64,000 bases of DNA from an uncultured Eubacteriales bacterium. GTDB lineage: Bacteria > Bacillota > Clostridia > Oscillospirales > CAG-382. Shown one piece after another: positions 7,564 to 16,097 of the stretch. Each line of letters starts with the position of its first letter. Position 1 is the first letter of the stretch. The DNA lies in contig CAKSCV010000010.1 in NCBI GenBank assembly GCA_934444645.1, positions 20,886 to 84,885 on the forward strand, in the 5' to 3' direction. Both the position numbers and the translations under genes were made by a program. The notes below the pieces were generated by a model. That model was not told the DNA's origin. It was given only the letters and a program-made list of their open reading frames with translations, and did not search any database.

Positions 7564-9152
7564 TCAAAACGCTTTTGAAAAAGCAGTTTGCAGAAATGTT
7601 TCGCACCTATCTGTACGACGCGAAGAAGAACAAAAAGCGTTCCAAGGTGCTCATTGCTTTGTACTTTGTTCTGTTTGCCGTTTTAATGATCGTCGTACTC
7701 GGCGGACTTTTCATGGGCGTCGCATTTTCCTTGTGCGAACCGTTAAAGAAAGTCGGCATGGATTGGCTGTATTTCTCGCTTTTGGGACTTGTCGCTGTTC
7801 TTTTGGGTGCTTTCGGCAGTGTGTTTAACACCTATGCCGGTCTTTACCTTGCCAAAGATAACGATCTGTTGCTTTCGCTGCCGATTCCGGTTAAAAGCAT
7901 TATGACGGCAAGACTTCTCGGTGTTTACTTGATGGGACTTATGTATTCGGCACTTGTTGCGATTCCTGCCGTGCTTGTGTACCAAATTTTTTCACCGAAT
8001 GTCGGCATTCTTCTGACATCCCTTGTCTGGGTGTTCGTGCTGTCGATCCTTGTGCTGTCGCTGTCGCTTGCCTTAGGCTACGTAGTTGCAAAAATCAGCC
8101 AAAAGCTAAAGAATAAAAGCTTTATTACGGTCATTATCTCGGTTGTTTTCATTGCTGCTTATTATTTCTTTTACTATAAGGCGCAGGGCCTTATGGCGGA
8201 TTTGGTATCTAATGCCGTTGTCTATGGACAAAAAATCAAAAGTGCCGTTTATCCGCTTTATGTGTTTGGACAGGCGGCAAACGGCGACGTGCTCTCTCTT
8301 GCCGTTCTTGCGGTTGTGGTCGGAGCAGTGTTTGCTTTACTTTGGCAGCTTTTGGCACAGAGTTTTCTGCGTATCGCAACCTCTTCCGGAAAAACGGAAA
8401 AAGTCAAGTACGTTGAGCGGAAAGCCGCGCGGCGGAGTGCATTTTCAGCCGTGTTCCGAAAAGAATTGAAACGGTTTACGGCAAGCTCGGCCTATATGCT
8501 TAACTGCGGGCTTGGAATTCTGCTGCTGCCGATTCTCGGCATTGCCGTTCTTGTCAAACGCGATTTGTTTGCTGTTCTTGCAGCAGAAGAAACGATTGGA
8601 TTTATGCTTCCGGTTTTGCTTTGCGCCGTTATCTGCCTTGCTGCCGGAATGAATAATATGGCATCTCCCTCCGTGTCGCTGGAAGGCAAAAACCTTTGGC
8701 TGCTGCAATCGCTTCCGGTTTCTCCCTTGAAGGTGTTGCAGGCGAAACTCCTTTTGCAGATCGTGCTTACCGGTCTTCCGACCATCCTTTGCGGCATATG
8801 TGTTTGCATCGCCTTAAATGTCGGTTGGCTGACAGCACTTATGATGCTTGTAACGGTGCTTCTTTGCGTGGTGTTTATGGCATTTATTGATTTAGAGACC
8901 GGTTTGCTCATGCCGAACTTGACTTGGACAAATGAGATAACACCGATCAAACAAAACGGTGCCGTGATGCTATCGCTGTTAATTCACTTTTTTAGTGCGC
9001 TGATTCCTTCTGCCGCGTTCTTTTTCTTGCGTTCGACCGGTATGTCTGCTGTCGTGTTTTTGATTGTCTGGAGTGCGGTAATAATCGTTCTTAATGTCCT
9101 TTTGTATGTATGGCTTTCCAAAAAGGGAACCTATCGCTTTATGAACCTATAA
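7560..9152 (+). CDS. ABC exporter permease (ABC-2 type, about 530 residues)
   Basis: The membrane partner of the upstream ATPase. The 530-residue protein has a basic cytoplasmic N-terminus with KKNKKRSK and then about a dozen hydrophobic segments in two halves, separated by a charged stretch around 275-305 (GKTEKVKYVERKAARRS). This matches the large clostridial putative ABC exporter permeases, which have no assigned substrate. The start overlaps the ATPase stop (ATGA). A hairpin directly after the stop ends the two-gene unit and also faces the convergent yitT gene. Confidence 0.85.
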   Translation: MIKTLLKKQFAEMFRTYLYDAKKNKKRSKVLIALYFVLFAVLMIVVLGGLFMGVAFSLCEPLKKVGMDWLYFSLLGLVAVLLGAFGSVFNTYAGLYLAKDNDLLLSLPIPVKSIMTARLLGVYLMGLMYSALVAIPAVLVYQIFSPNVGILLTSLVWVFVLSILVLSLSLALGYVVAKISQKLKNKSFITVIISVVFIAAYYFFYYKAQGLMADLVSNAVVYGQKIKSAVYPLYVFGQAANGDVLSLAVLAVVVGAVFALLWQLLAQSFLRIATSSGKTEKVKYVERKAARRSAFSAVFRKELKRFTASSAYMLNCGLGILLLPILGIAVLVKRDLFAVLAAEETIGFMLPVLLCAVICLAAGMNNMASPSVSLEGKNLWLLQSLPVSPLKVLQAKLLLQIVLTGLPTILCGICVCIALNVGWLTALMMLVTVLLCVVFMAFIDLETGLLMPNLTWTNEITPIKQNGAVMLSLLIHFFSALIPSAAFFFLRSTGMSAVVFLIVWSAVIIVLNVLLYVWLSKKGTYRFMNL

Positions 9153-9158
9153 ATATCG

Positions 9159-9194
9159 AAAGACCTGTAAGGAATCAAATTCTTACAGGTCTTT
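9159..9194. terminator. Terminator between convergent genes
   Basis: Arms AAAGACCTGTAAG (9159-9171) and CTTACAGGTCTTT (9182-9194), a 13-bp stem. The plus-strand side ends in TTTT; the reverse side has a shorter T-run, so it may serve both the ABC genes and yitT. Confidence 0.85.
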
Positions 9195-9212
9195 TGCTTG
9201 GAAGGTATTTCG

Positions 9213-10073
9213 TCAGCCGATTTTATCGTATTCTTCGCCGCTTTTGAAGCCCTCTCCGACGACTTCGTGCGCATCCTCAATGATGACAAAGACATAAGGG
9301 TCGATGCTGCGTGCTTTTTTTACCAATAACGGCACTTGTTTGGGGCTGACGACGCATAAGAGCATTTGCGTTTGCCGCCCGGTGTACATACCCGTGCAGG
9401 GAATCCCGGTAGCACCGCGTTCAAACTCGTTTAATACGACATCGGCAATTTGATCGTTTTTCTTGGAGAAGAAACGCACGGCTTTGGCATGTTCACCGAT
9501 TTCCACAACTTTGTCGGTGGCGACAGAGGCAATCACAAGTGCCGTAATCGAATACAGCGTTACGGTAAGACTTTTGAAAACAATTCCCGTCAAGAGAACG
9601 ATAAGCAGGTCGATGCACATAATGAGAGCGGCGATCGAAATATGAGGAAGAATGCGTTTCAACATGAGACCCGCAAAATCGCTTCCGCCGGTTGATGCGC
9701 CTTGCCGCACCACAAATCCGACTCCGACGCCGAGAAGAAGACCGCCGAACAGCGTCGCCATAAAAAGATCCTCTGTGTAGACCGGAATAAACAGCGTCAA
9801 TTCTAAAAAGGCTGACAAGTAGACAACGCCGAGTGCGGTTTTCAATACGGCTTGCTTGCCCAGCAAGCGATATCCGAGTATGAAGAGAAGAATGTTTGCC
9901 GCAAGGTTGGTAAGCGACATTTTAATACCGAATAAATAGAGAAGAATTGTTCCAAGTGATGAAACACCGCCGGCAGATACCTTGTTTGGCGTCAAGAATA
10001 CATTGATGCTGACAGCAAGCACAAATGTGCCGAATAACATACCGAGCTGCTCTTTGAGGACTCTTTTGTTCAT
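9213..10073 (-). CDS. YitT family membrane protein
   Basis: A 286-residue protein of the YitT/DUF161-DUF2179 family, common in Firmicutes. Five or six hydrophobic segments make up the first two thirds (including GVGVGFVVRQGASTGGSDF, the family's conserved Gly-rich segment). A soluble DUF2179-type domain closes the protein (about 205-286, CVVSPKQVPLLVKKARSIDP). The function is not established. The start at 10073 has GGAGG 7 bases upstream; an in-frame extension to 10115 overlaps the promoter region and is less likely. It is monocistronic, with its own promoter and a terminator shared with the convergent ABC operon. Confidence 0.85.
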   Translation of the reverse strand: MNKRVLKEQLGMLFGTFVLAVSINVFLTPNKVSAGGVSSLGTILLYLFGIKMSLTNLAANILLFILGYRLLGKQAVLKTALGVVYLSAFLELTLFIPVYTEDLFMATLFGGLLLGVGVGFVVRQGASTGGSDFAGLMLKRILPHISIAALIMCIDLLIVLLTGIVFKSLTVTLYSITALVIASVATDKVVEIGEHAKAVRFFSKKNDQIADVVLNEFERGATGIPCTGMYTGRQTQMLLCVVSPKQVPLLVKKARSIDPYVFVIIEDAHEVVGEGFKSGEEYDKIG

Positions 10074-10105
10074 GATACACCTCCAAAACGGTTCCATATA
10101 TGTAT

Positions 10106-10134
10106 AGTATACCATAAACAGATTTGAAAATCAA
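10106..10134 (-). promoter_or_regulatory. Promoter of the yitT-family gene
   Basis: On the minus strand, TTGATT (10129-10134), 17 bp, TATACT (10106-10111), about 33 bp before the start codon. Confidence 0.85.
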
Positions 10135-10144
10135 CGAAATTTTG

Positions 10145-10176
10145 AAAAGCCGAAGACCGTGGAGTCTTCGGCTTTT
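10145..10176 (-). terminator. Terminator of the 1940-residue secreted protein gene
   Basis: Arms AAAAGCCGAAGAC (10145-10157) and GTCTTCGGCTTTT (10164-10176), 13-bp stem with a 6-base loop, followed on the minus strand by TTTTCAAAATTT. Confidence 0.88.
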
Positions 10177-10184
10177 GGCATATG

Positions 10185-13100
10185 TCAGTCGGTAAGAGCT
10201 GCAGAAGCGCTTTCACATAACGGCTGTAAGCTTGTTGTTCCGTCAAGAAGCAGGAGCTTTGCTGTTGCTGCTTCCGGCGTATCGAGCGTAACCGTAACCG
10301 TTCCGCCGGAAAGCGTCTCTTTGGAAACTTTGCGGAAAACTGTTTTGATGAATCGGTCGGAAGAATCGTACAAAGCGATAAAGAGTAGCTTTTCGCCGGC
10401 TTTTTCCGGTAAATCAAGCTTGATCGAAAGGCTGTCAGTAACGTAGTGTACGTCGCGTATCTTGATTGTCGCACCGACTGTTACAACAACTGTTTTTTCG
10501 TAGTAAACACCTTGATATTCGGCTGTGACGGTGGCTGTATAGATACCGTCCGAAAGGCTCTTATCTACGGCAAGACACCGGTTTTCTTCGTCCCAGGTGA
10601 TTTTGTCGCTGTCGGAGGTCATAGTCCATGTCGCATAGTTGCTGATGTCCATGATTTCCTTTATCGGATTGCCGTCGTCGTCAACACCGATATATCCTAT
10701 GTCCGTTAACCGATACGGCGCACGGTAGGTATCACTTCGGGCGCTTTCCAGCAGGAGATTGCTGCGGCCTTCCAAAGCACCGGAAACGCGAATGCCGTCC
10801 TCTCGGTCCGTGGTTCCGACCGCATTGACAGCCGAGACTTTGACATAAATATAACCGTATTCATTCGCTTCGGAACGGGAAACAGTCATTGCGTTTTCGG
10901 TTGCCGGCAAGCGGATCGTTTCGCCGTCGTTCACGCTCACCTGATAGCCCGTTATCGGAGAGCCGCCGTCGCTTTCAATGCTCCAGACGATGCGTGCAAA
11001 TTCTTCGCCGATATAGGCGCTGATAATCGGTTCGGAGGGCGGATCGGGAATGCTTGCATCCGGCGTGACGGTTAAGTACACGGTCGTTTTGACTTCTAAT
11101 CCATATTCATCCTTGCCGGTGGTGGCGATGCCTACCGTGTATTCTTTTCCGTTTTCGAAGCCGTTTAGGCGCGTCTCGCCGTCAAAATACCACCAGCTGT
11201 AGCGGTTATCTACCTTGTATACAAGCGTGTCGCCGGGATTGTGCTTTTCTGCATAGAATTGGATACCGCCGTTTCGCGGCTCCGCGCGCGGATGAATGGG
11301 CGGCAACGGTGCGCGTGAGCTCGGCTTTCGCGTGCATTTTAATTCTTTGCCGCCGCCTTCGTGGTTGACGAAACGCACATAAATGTCATAAGCGCGCTCG
11401 TTTTCAAGGCCTGTAAAGATGTAATGCAGTTTGCCGTCAAACAGGATCGGTTCGATGGCTTGCCATTCGCCGTCGTCGATTTTTGCTTCACAGCCTGTGA
11501 CGGAGGCGTCCTCCGAGGGATCCCAAACATATTCTAACTGCTCATAACCGCGGATGACTTCATAATTGGTCGGCGGATCAAGATTGGGTGGTGCAAGGGC
11601 GGTGAGAGAAGCACTGTCGCCGATGCCGGCGGAATTGATGGCACGCACGCGGAAATCGTATTCCCGGTTGGTCGTAAGACCATCAAAGGTGTAGGATGCC
11701 GTATTGCCGGAAGCAGCAGGCACATCGATCCAGTTTTCACCGCCGTCGCCGGACACCTGATATGAGACGGTCTCATCGCCGGTATAGCAGGGGGCATTCC
11801 AGGAGAGCTTTGCTGTTTTATAGCTCATATTGGCTTTGAACGCGGTCGGACGGGACGGTGTGATAACCGATTGAGACGGTGTAAAGGTGAATACGCCGCT
11901 CGGCGTCATGCGATGCAGTGTCGCACTGTAAACCGTAATCTCGTATTCTTTGCCGTTTTCAAGACCGGTGCCTTTCCATTCATTTTCTTCATCAAAGCCG
12001 ACGTTTACATAGTATTTGCTTGTGGAGCTTCCTTTTTCGATGACATAGACCTTATAATTCTTTTCTGCCGAAGGAATCTGCGGATAGAACTCGTTTTCGC
12101 CCCAAGCATCGGGCGCATCCCAGGTGACGGTAATGCTGCCGTCGCCGGGATACAGCTTGATATTTTTTACGGGATCCGGGTCGCCCGGTTCTTCACTGAC
12201 CGTGAAGGTGTGCCAAGCGGCTTCGCTTTCACCGACGGCGGTTCTTGCTTTCACACCGATGGTATAGCTTTCACCGACCGTCAGCTCTTCCGGAAGAAAC
12301 AGCGTAAAGCTGTTGCCGCTTTGAGTCGTGTTATAGGATTTTTTCCAAAGCTGTATGCCGTTTTCGACATAATTCTCGTGTCCTTGAAGGGTGTATAAAT
12401 AGTATAACATCTGACCGCCGCCGTCATCCGCCGGCGCATTGATTTGCAGCCGAATGGGATTGGGCGTTTCAGTTACGTAATATTGGAAGGAGGGAGCTTG
12501 CGGCATGGTCGGCTCAGTAACGGTGTAGGACAGGGAAACAAAAGCGGAGGTGACGCCGTTCGACACCTTCAAAGTGCCGGTGTGCTTGCCGAGAGACAAG
12601 CCGCGTTTTGGTGCAATCTTAACGGTAGCCGAAGAATTAGCCAAGTCTTTGGGATATAATAGGTTGGCAGAGAGGTCTTCGGTTATCTCAAAATCGCTGT
12701 TTTCGTCGAGGGTTGCCGTAAGATTGCGGATCTGCTCGGTATGAATGTTGCTTATCGTAACGGTTTGTGCGGCGACTGTCGGCGTACCGACATAATTGTA
12801 ACGCATGGAACCAAAATCAACTTCGGCTTTGTCCGCTTTTATCCAAATCGGATCGGTATATTCCTCTACCGCAACGGTGAACGGATTGGAAAGAATGCCT
12901 CCGACATTTAAGTACAGCTCATAGGTACCTGGCTTGACGTTGCTGTTGATGCGGATGCCGAACGGATAGCTGCCGCTGGTGCCGATGTTTCCGCCACCGG
13001 TATTCAAGGTCATGCCGAGCGGCGCGTTTTCAAGGGCTGTATAGGCTTCGCGCGTAACACCCTCAATTGCAGCCGTAAAGCCGACCTCGTTGACATAGCC

Positions 13101-16007
13101 GACGGTTTTCGGACCGACCTGTTCCACCGACATTTTTGCAGGTGTTACCGAAAGAGACGTCGGAACAACACCGCTTGGCTGGCTGACACCCGAGGTGATA
13201 TAGGTGACTACCGGGAACTGTTTGGAATCACCTCCGTCATTATAATCGTATATGTAGTGAACCAAGCGCCAGTTGAAATAGGCTCTTTCGTCTTGTCCGC
13301 CGCTTACGTTCATGCCGTCGCCTTGTCCGAAAACCGTACCTTCAAAGCTTGTGCCGATGGCTTTGGCTTGAATTTTGGCACATTCGTATTCCTTTTCGGT
13401 AGTTTGTCCGACTGTGATTTTGGAACCGGTGTTCACAAAACCGAAAATGTCGTCCGCTTCGGCTTCAAAGCCGCCGCCGAGCTTCACGCTGACGGAAGAT
13501 CCGGAAGATGTGGTCTCAGTCGTTTCTTCGGTGATCTCAATCGATTGCGTTTGGCTGCTTGTGTCGGTCGGAAAACCGGCGAGTTTGCTGTGCGCAAGAA
13601 CACTTCCGGTCAACACATGAGACCCGGAGGGCACGGCGTGAAGATAGGTTTCCGGTTTCCCGACCGTATGCGTAAAGACATCGGCAAGATCCGGCAATGC
13701 GCCGTTTGCATAGGTGCAAAAGCTCTGATAATCCTCATAGGTAAGGCTTGCGATTTTAATGGCATCCGAACCGCCGCGCGGAATATAGACGATGTACGGC
13801 GAAGAAGCAAGCGTGCCGTTTTCGCCGGGATAGTAGGCTGTGTAGGCGTAAGCGTCATAAGCAACCGTCGAAAGCACGACCGTGTCGCCGCCGCCGCTTG
13901 CGGAAAAGCTTTGCGAATAGGAAACCTCGGTGACGCGTTCTTGGTCGGACGAGGAGCTGCGCATCGCTTCGGATTCCGCTTCGAACACGCCGCTGACACC
14001 GCCGCCGCCGGCTTTGATCTCGGTCGAAATGTAAGAGCCTGCCGAAACGGTATAAGTTTCGGATTTGCCGGTGGAAGACGTTAGACTCTTTCCGTAGGTC
14101 GTCTGACTGTTGGTGTACATGTCGTTCGGAAGTGAATCAAAATAGGGTGGGGAGGCAAGAGCCGCAAGAATGACCGGATCGGCCCAGAAGAAGCGGTGCT
14201 TGTTATATTTGAGATGAATCGAATCGTTATCGGTATCCGGCAAGGCAATGACTGCATAAGCTGCGTCATTTTCGAATTGTTCGGTAATGTCGTAGCGACT
14301 GCCGTTTGGCGTGAGGGCATAAACGCGATAACCGTCGTCGGTGTATGCCGAAACGAGTGCCGCATCTTCGTACTGTGTGCCGTCAAACCGCACGTTTGCG
14401 GTTTTTATGTCCGTAACGTTGATCCCATTACGGTAGAAAACGCAGTCGTCATCGGAAAAGCCTTGTCCGTTGTCCGAGCGTCCCATTCCCCAGTTGCCGG
14501 TATAGCAGCCATTGTTCACGGTTTCGTAGCGATACGCATTGCCGTCCGGATAACGGATAAACGAAATGAAGCGCTGATCGGCAACAATCGTTCCGGAGGA
14601 AAGATAGCCGGTTTTTCCGTTTGACAGGCCGAAATCGCCCTTTAAGACGCCGATTCTTACGGGAGCACAGTCGACAGGATCGGTGCGATAAACATACCCA
14701 AGACTGTCATTGACGCCGCCTGCCATCCAACCGTGGTGATAAATGCCGCCGCGGTAGACAAGTGAAGCCGTAAAATCGAGAGTGTCTTTTTTCATGTCAA
14801 ACGAATACAGATAATAACACGGTGTAAACATTTTTGTGCCGGACATGGCACTCCAATGGTGAATCGTTTGCTTGAACGAAAGAAAAATCGTTGGTTTTCC
14901 GGTTTCGTCAATGTCGCAAATTGCCACATCAAAGCCCGCTGCATCGCCGGAGGAGGCGCTTAAATACAGCTCATCGCGAACCGTGCCGCCGATAAAGCGC
15001 ATGAGTGCGCTTCGTTTGACCATCATGTCGGGAACTGTCGGTGCGCCGCCGATATAGTAAACCGAAAACTGGTTGCTGGCGTAGTTGGCGTTATATTGTG
15101 CTTTGGTGGTCGAAAATGCCGCGACAAGGTCATCGTATCCGTCGCCGTCAATATCGCCTGCAGCAAGAGCGGCCGTTGTGCCGGATGCACCGAGATAGCA
15201 GTGGTTGCCGTAGGATACGGTGAGCCCGACGCCGAAGGTTTCCGGTGTTTGCTTCCAACCGTCGGCGGATTTCCATGCGTCGGAGGTGTGATTTTCACTG
15301 CTTAAGCTCCAAAGATAGGCACCGCCATGACGGTCAAAGCCGTATGCATCGTTGCTTGGCGTATCAAAGCCGCTTGTCGGCGTAGCGGTGACGATTTCGT
15401 CGAAGCCGTCGCCGTTGACATCGGCGCAGACAATTTCCATTGTATTGGCAAATTGCTTGGTATCGTTATAAAAAGCAGACGTTCCGCTGTAAAGCGCGAT
15501 GATCGGCGTAAGAATTCCGTCCCGTTCGGCGGCAGAGGCTGTGCACACGAGCAACAGAGAACGGTTATCCGTTGTCTTGGCAGCTGCAAGAAGTGCAAGC
15601 TCGTTCTTTTTACCGTTGCCGTTGAAATCGCCTTCAGCTGCGCTGAGAAGCTTGAAATCGCCGTTTAGCGGATACCGTTTTCCGTTAAGCGTGACAGTGC
15701 CTGCCGGCAGCGTATACGCATTTACGCTTTTGAGTTCGAGATCGTCGGAGGCAAAAGCACTTTCACCGAGAATAAACGAATCGGCGGCCGTAAGCCCCAG
15801 TGCTTCACGCACATCGGACAGTACCGTGCCGTCGCGGTAAGGCAGATCCAAAGCCTTTTCCTCCGGCGCGACCTCATCGAGGTTGCCGAAAATGCTGCGC
15901 AGCACATCGGGCTTGTTGGCAGCGGCATTTGCCGGAAGCGTAAACATGCTGAGCGGTGAAAGAACCATGGCAAACGTGAGTATAACCGCTATGAGCTTTC
16001 TTCGCAT
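10185..16007 (-). CDS. Very large secreted FG-GAP / fibronectin type III protein (1940 residues)
   Basis: An exported multidomain protein of unknown function. Residues 1-27 are a signal peptide (hydrophobic core, then ANA-A). About 110-640 hold FG-GAP-like repeats with calcium-loop motifs DFNGNGKKNE, DVNGDGFDE and DIDGDGYDD, as in beta-propellers. About 640-940 is a Ser/Thr/Gly-rich beta region with two similar stretches (GGGVSGVFEAESEA near 665, LGGGFEAEADDIFGF near 850). About 950-1170 are Ig-like domains, and about 1175-1750 carry around five FN3-type domains (TVTWDAP, KLSWNAP, EYVWDPS, RIVWSIE). No SLH, LPXTG or dockerin is visible, so it may be released or held by unknown contacts. The start ATG has GGGAG 9 bases upstream. 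The LuxR-type gene lies immediately upstream, suggesting control by it (inference). Confidence 0.8.
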   Translation of the reverse strand: MRRKLIAVILTFAMVLSPLSMFTLPANAAANKPDVLRSIFGNLDEVAPEEKALDLPYRDGTVLSDVREALGLTAADSFILGESAFASDDLELKSVNAYTLPAGTVTLNGKRYPLNGDFKLLSAAEGDFNGNGKKNELALLAAAKTTDNRSLLLVCTASAAERDGILTPIIALYSGTSAFYNDTKQFANTMEIVCADVNGDGFDEIVTATPTSGFDTPSNDAYGFDRHGGAYLWSLSSENHTSDAWKSADGWKQTPETFGVGLTVSYGNHCYLGASGTTAALAAGDIDGDGYDDLVAAFSTTKAQYNANYASNQFSVYYIGGAPTVPDMMVKRSALMRFIGGTVRDELYLSASSGDAAGFDVAICDIDETGKPTIFLSFKQTIHHWSAMSGTKMFTPCYYLYSFDMKKDTLDFTASLVYRGGIYHHGWMAGGVNDSLGYVYRTDPVDCAPVRIGVLKGDFGLSNGKTGYLSSGTIVADQRFISFIRYPDGNAYRYETVNNGCYTGNWGMGRSDNGQGFSDDDCVFYRNGINVTDIKTANVRFDGTQYEDAALVSAYTDDGYRVYALTPNGSRYDITEQFENDAAYAVIALPDTDNDSIHLKYNKHRFFWADPVILAALASPPYFDSLPNDMYTNSQTTYGKSLTSSTGKSETYTVSAGSYISTEIKAGGGGVSGVFEAESEAMRSSSSDQERVTEVSYSQSFSASGGGDTVVLSTVAYDAYAYTAYYPGENGTLASSPYIVYIPRGGSDAIKIASLTYEDYQSFCTYANGALPDLADVFTHTVGKPETYLHAVPSGSHVLTGSVLAHSKLAGFPTDTSSQTQSIEITEETTETTSSGSSVSVKLGGGFEAEADDIFGFVNTGSKITVGQTTEKEYECAKIQAKAIGTSFEGTVFGQGDGMNVSGGQDERAYFNWRLVHYIYDYNDGGDSKQFPVVTYITSGVSQPSGVVPTSLSVTPAKMSVEQVGPKTVGYVNEVGFTAAIEGVTREAYTALENAPLGMTLNTGGGNIGTSGSYPFGIRINSNVKPGTYELYLNVGGILSNPFTVAVEEYTDPIWIKADKAEVDFGSMRYNYVGTPTVAAQTVTISNIHTEQIRNLTATLDENSDFEITEDLSANLLYPKDLANSSATVKIAPKRGLSLGKHTGTLKVSNGVTSAFVSLSYTVTEPTMPQAPSFQYYVTETPNPIRLQINAPADDGGGQMLYYLYTLQGHENYVENGIQLWKKSYNTTQSGNSFTLFLPEELTVGESYTIGVKARTAVGESEAAWHTFTVSEEPGDPDPVKNIKLYPGDGSITVTWDAPDAWGENEFYPQIPSAEKNYKVYVIEKGSSTSKYYVNVGFDEENEWKGTGLENGKEYEITVYSATLHRMTPSGVFTFTPSQSVITPSRPTAFKANMSYKTAKLSWNAPCYTGDETVSYQVSGDGGENWIDVPAASGNTASYTFDGLTTNREYDFRVRAINSAGIGDSASLTALAPPNLDPPTNYEVIRGYEQLEYVWDPSEDASVTGCEAKIDDGEWQAIEPILFDGKLHYIFTGLENERAYDIYVRFVNHEGGGKELKCTRKPSSRAPLPPIHPRAEPRNGGIQFYAEKHNPGDTLVYKVDNRYSWWYFDGETRLNGFENGKEYTVGIATTGKDEYGLEVKTTVYLTVTPDASIPDPPSEPIISAYIGEEFARIVWSIESDGGSPITGYQVSVNDGETIRLPATENAMTVSRSEANEYGYIYVKVSAVNAVGTTDREDGIRVSGALEGRSNLLLESARSDTYRAPYRLTDIGYIGVDDDGNPIKEIMDISNYATWTMTSDSDKITWDEENRCLAVDKSLSDGIYTATVTAEYQGVYYEKTVVVTVGATIKIRDVHYVTDSLSIKLDLPEKAGEKLLFIALYDSSDRFIKTVFRKVSKETLSGGTVTVTLDTPEAATAKLLLLDGTTSLQPLCESASAALTD

Positions 16008-16057
16008 AAAAATTCTCCCTTCGGATAGAACGATAAACGCTGGTGCGTTACACTATC

Positions 16058-16085
16058 ATTATATCAGAAGAGAGAAAAATGTCAA
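16058..16085 (-). promoter_or_regulatory. Promoter of the large secreted protein gene
   Basis: Minus strand: TTGACA (16080-16085), 16 bp, TATAAT (16058-16063). A short inverted repeat AACGC/GCGTT (16036-16049) lies downstream in the 5' leader and could be a regulator site or a small hairpin. Confidence 0.85.
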
Positions 16086-16097
16086 TTTGGCCAGTGG

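Noticed and set aside
13257..14084. Plus-strand open frame inside the giant secreted protein gene
   Set aside because: Antisense to a clear signal-peptide and domain-bearing gene; no motif or ribosome site of its own.
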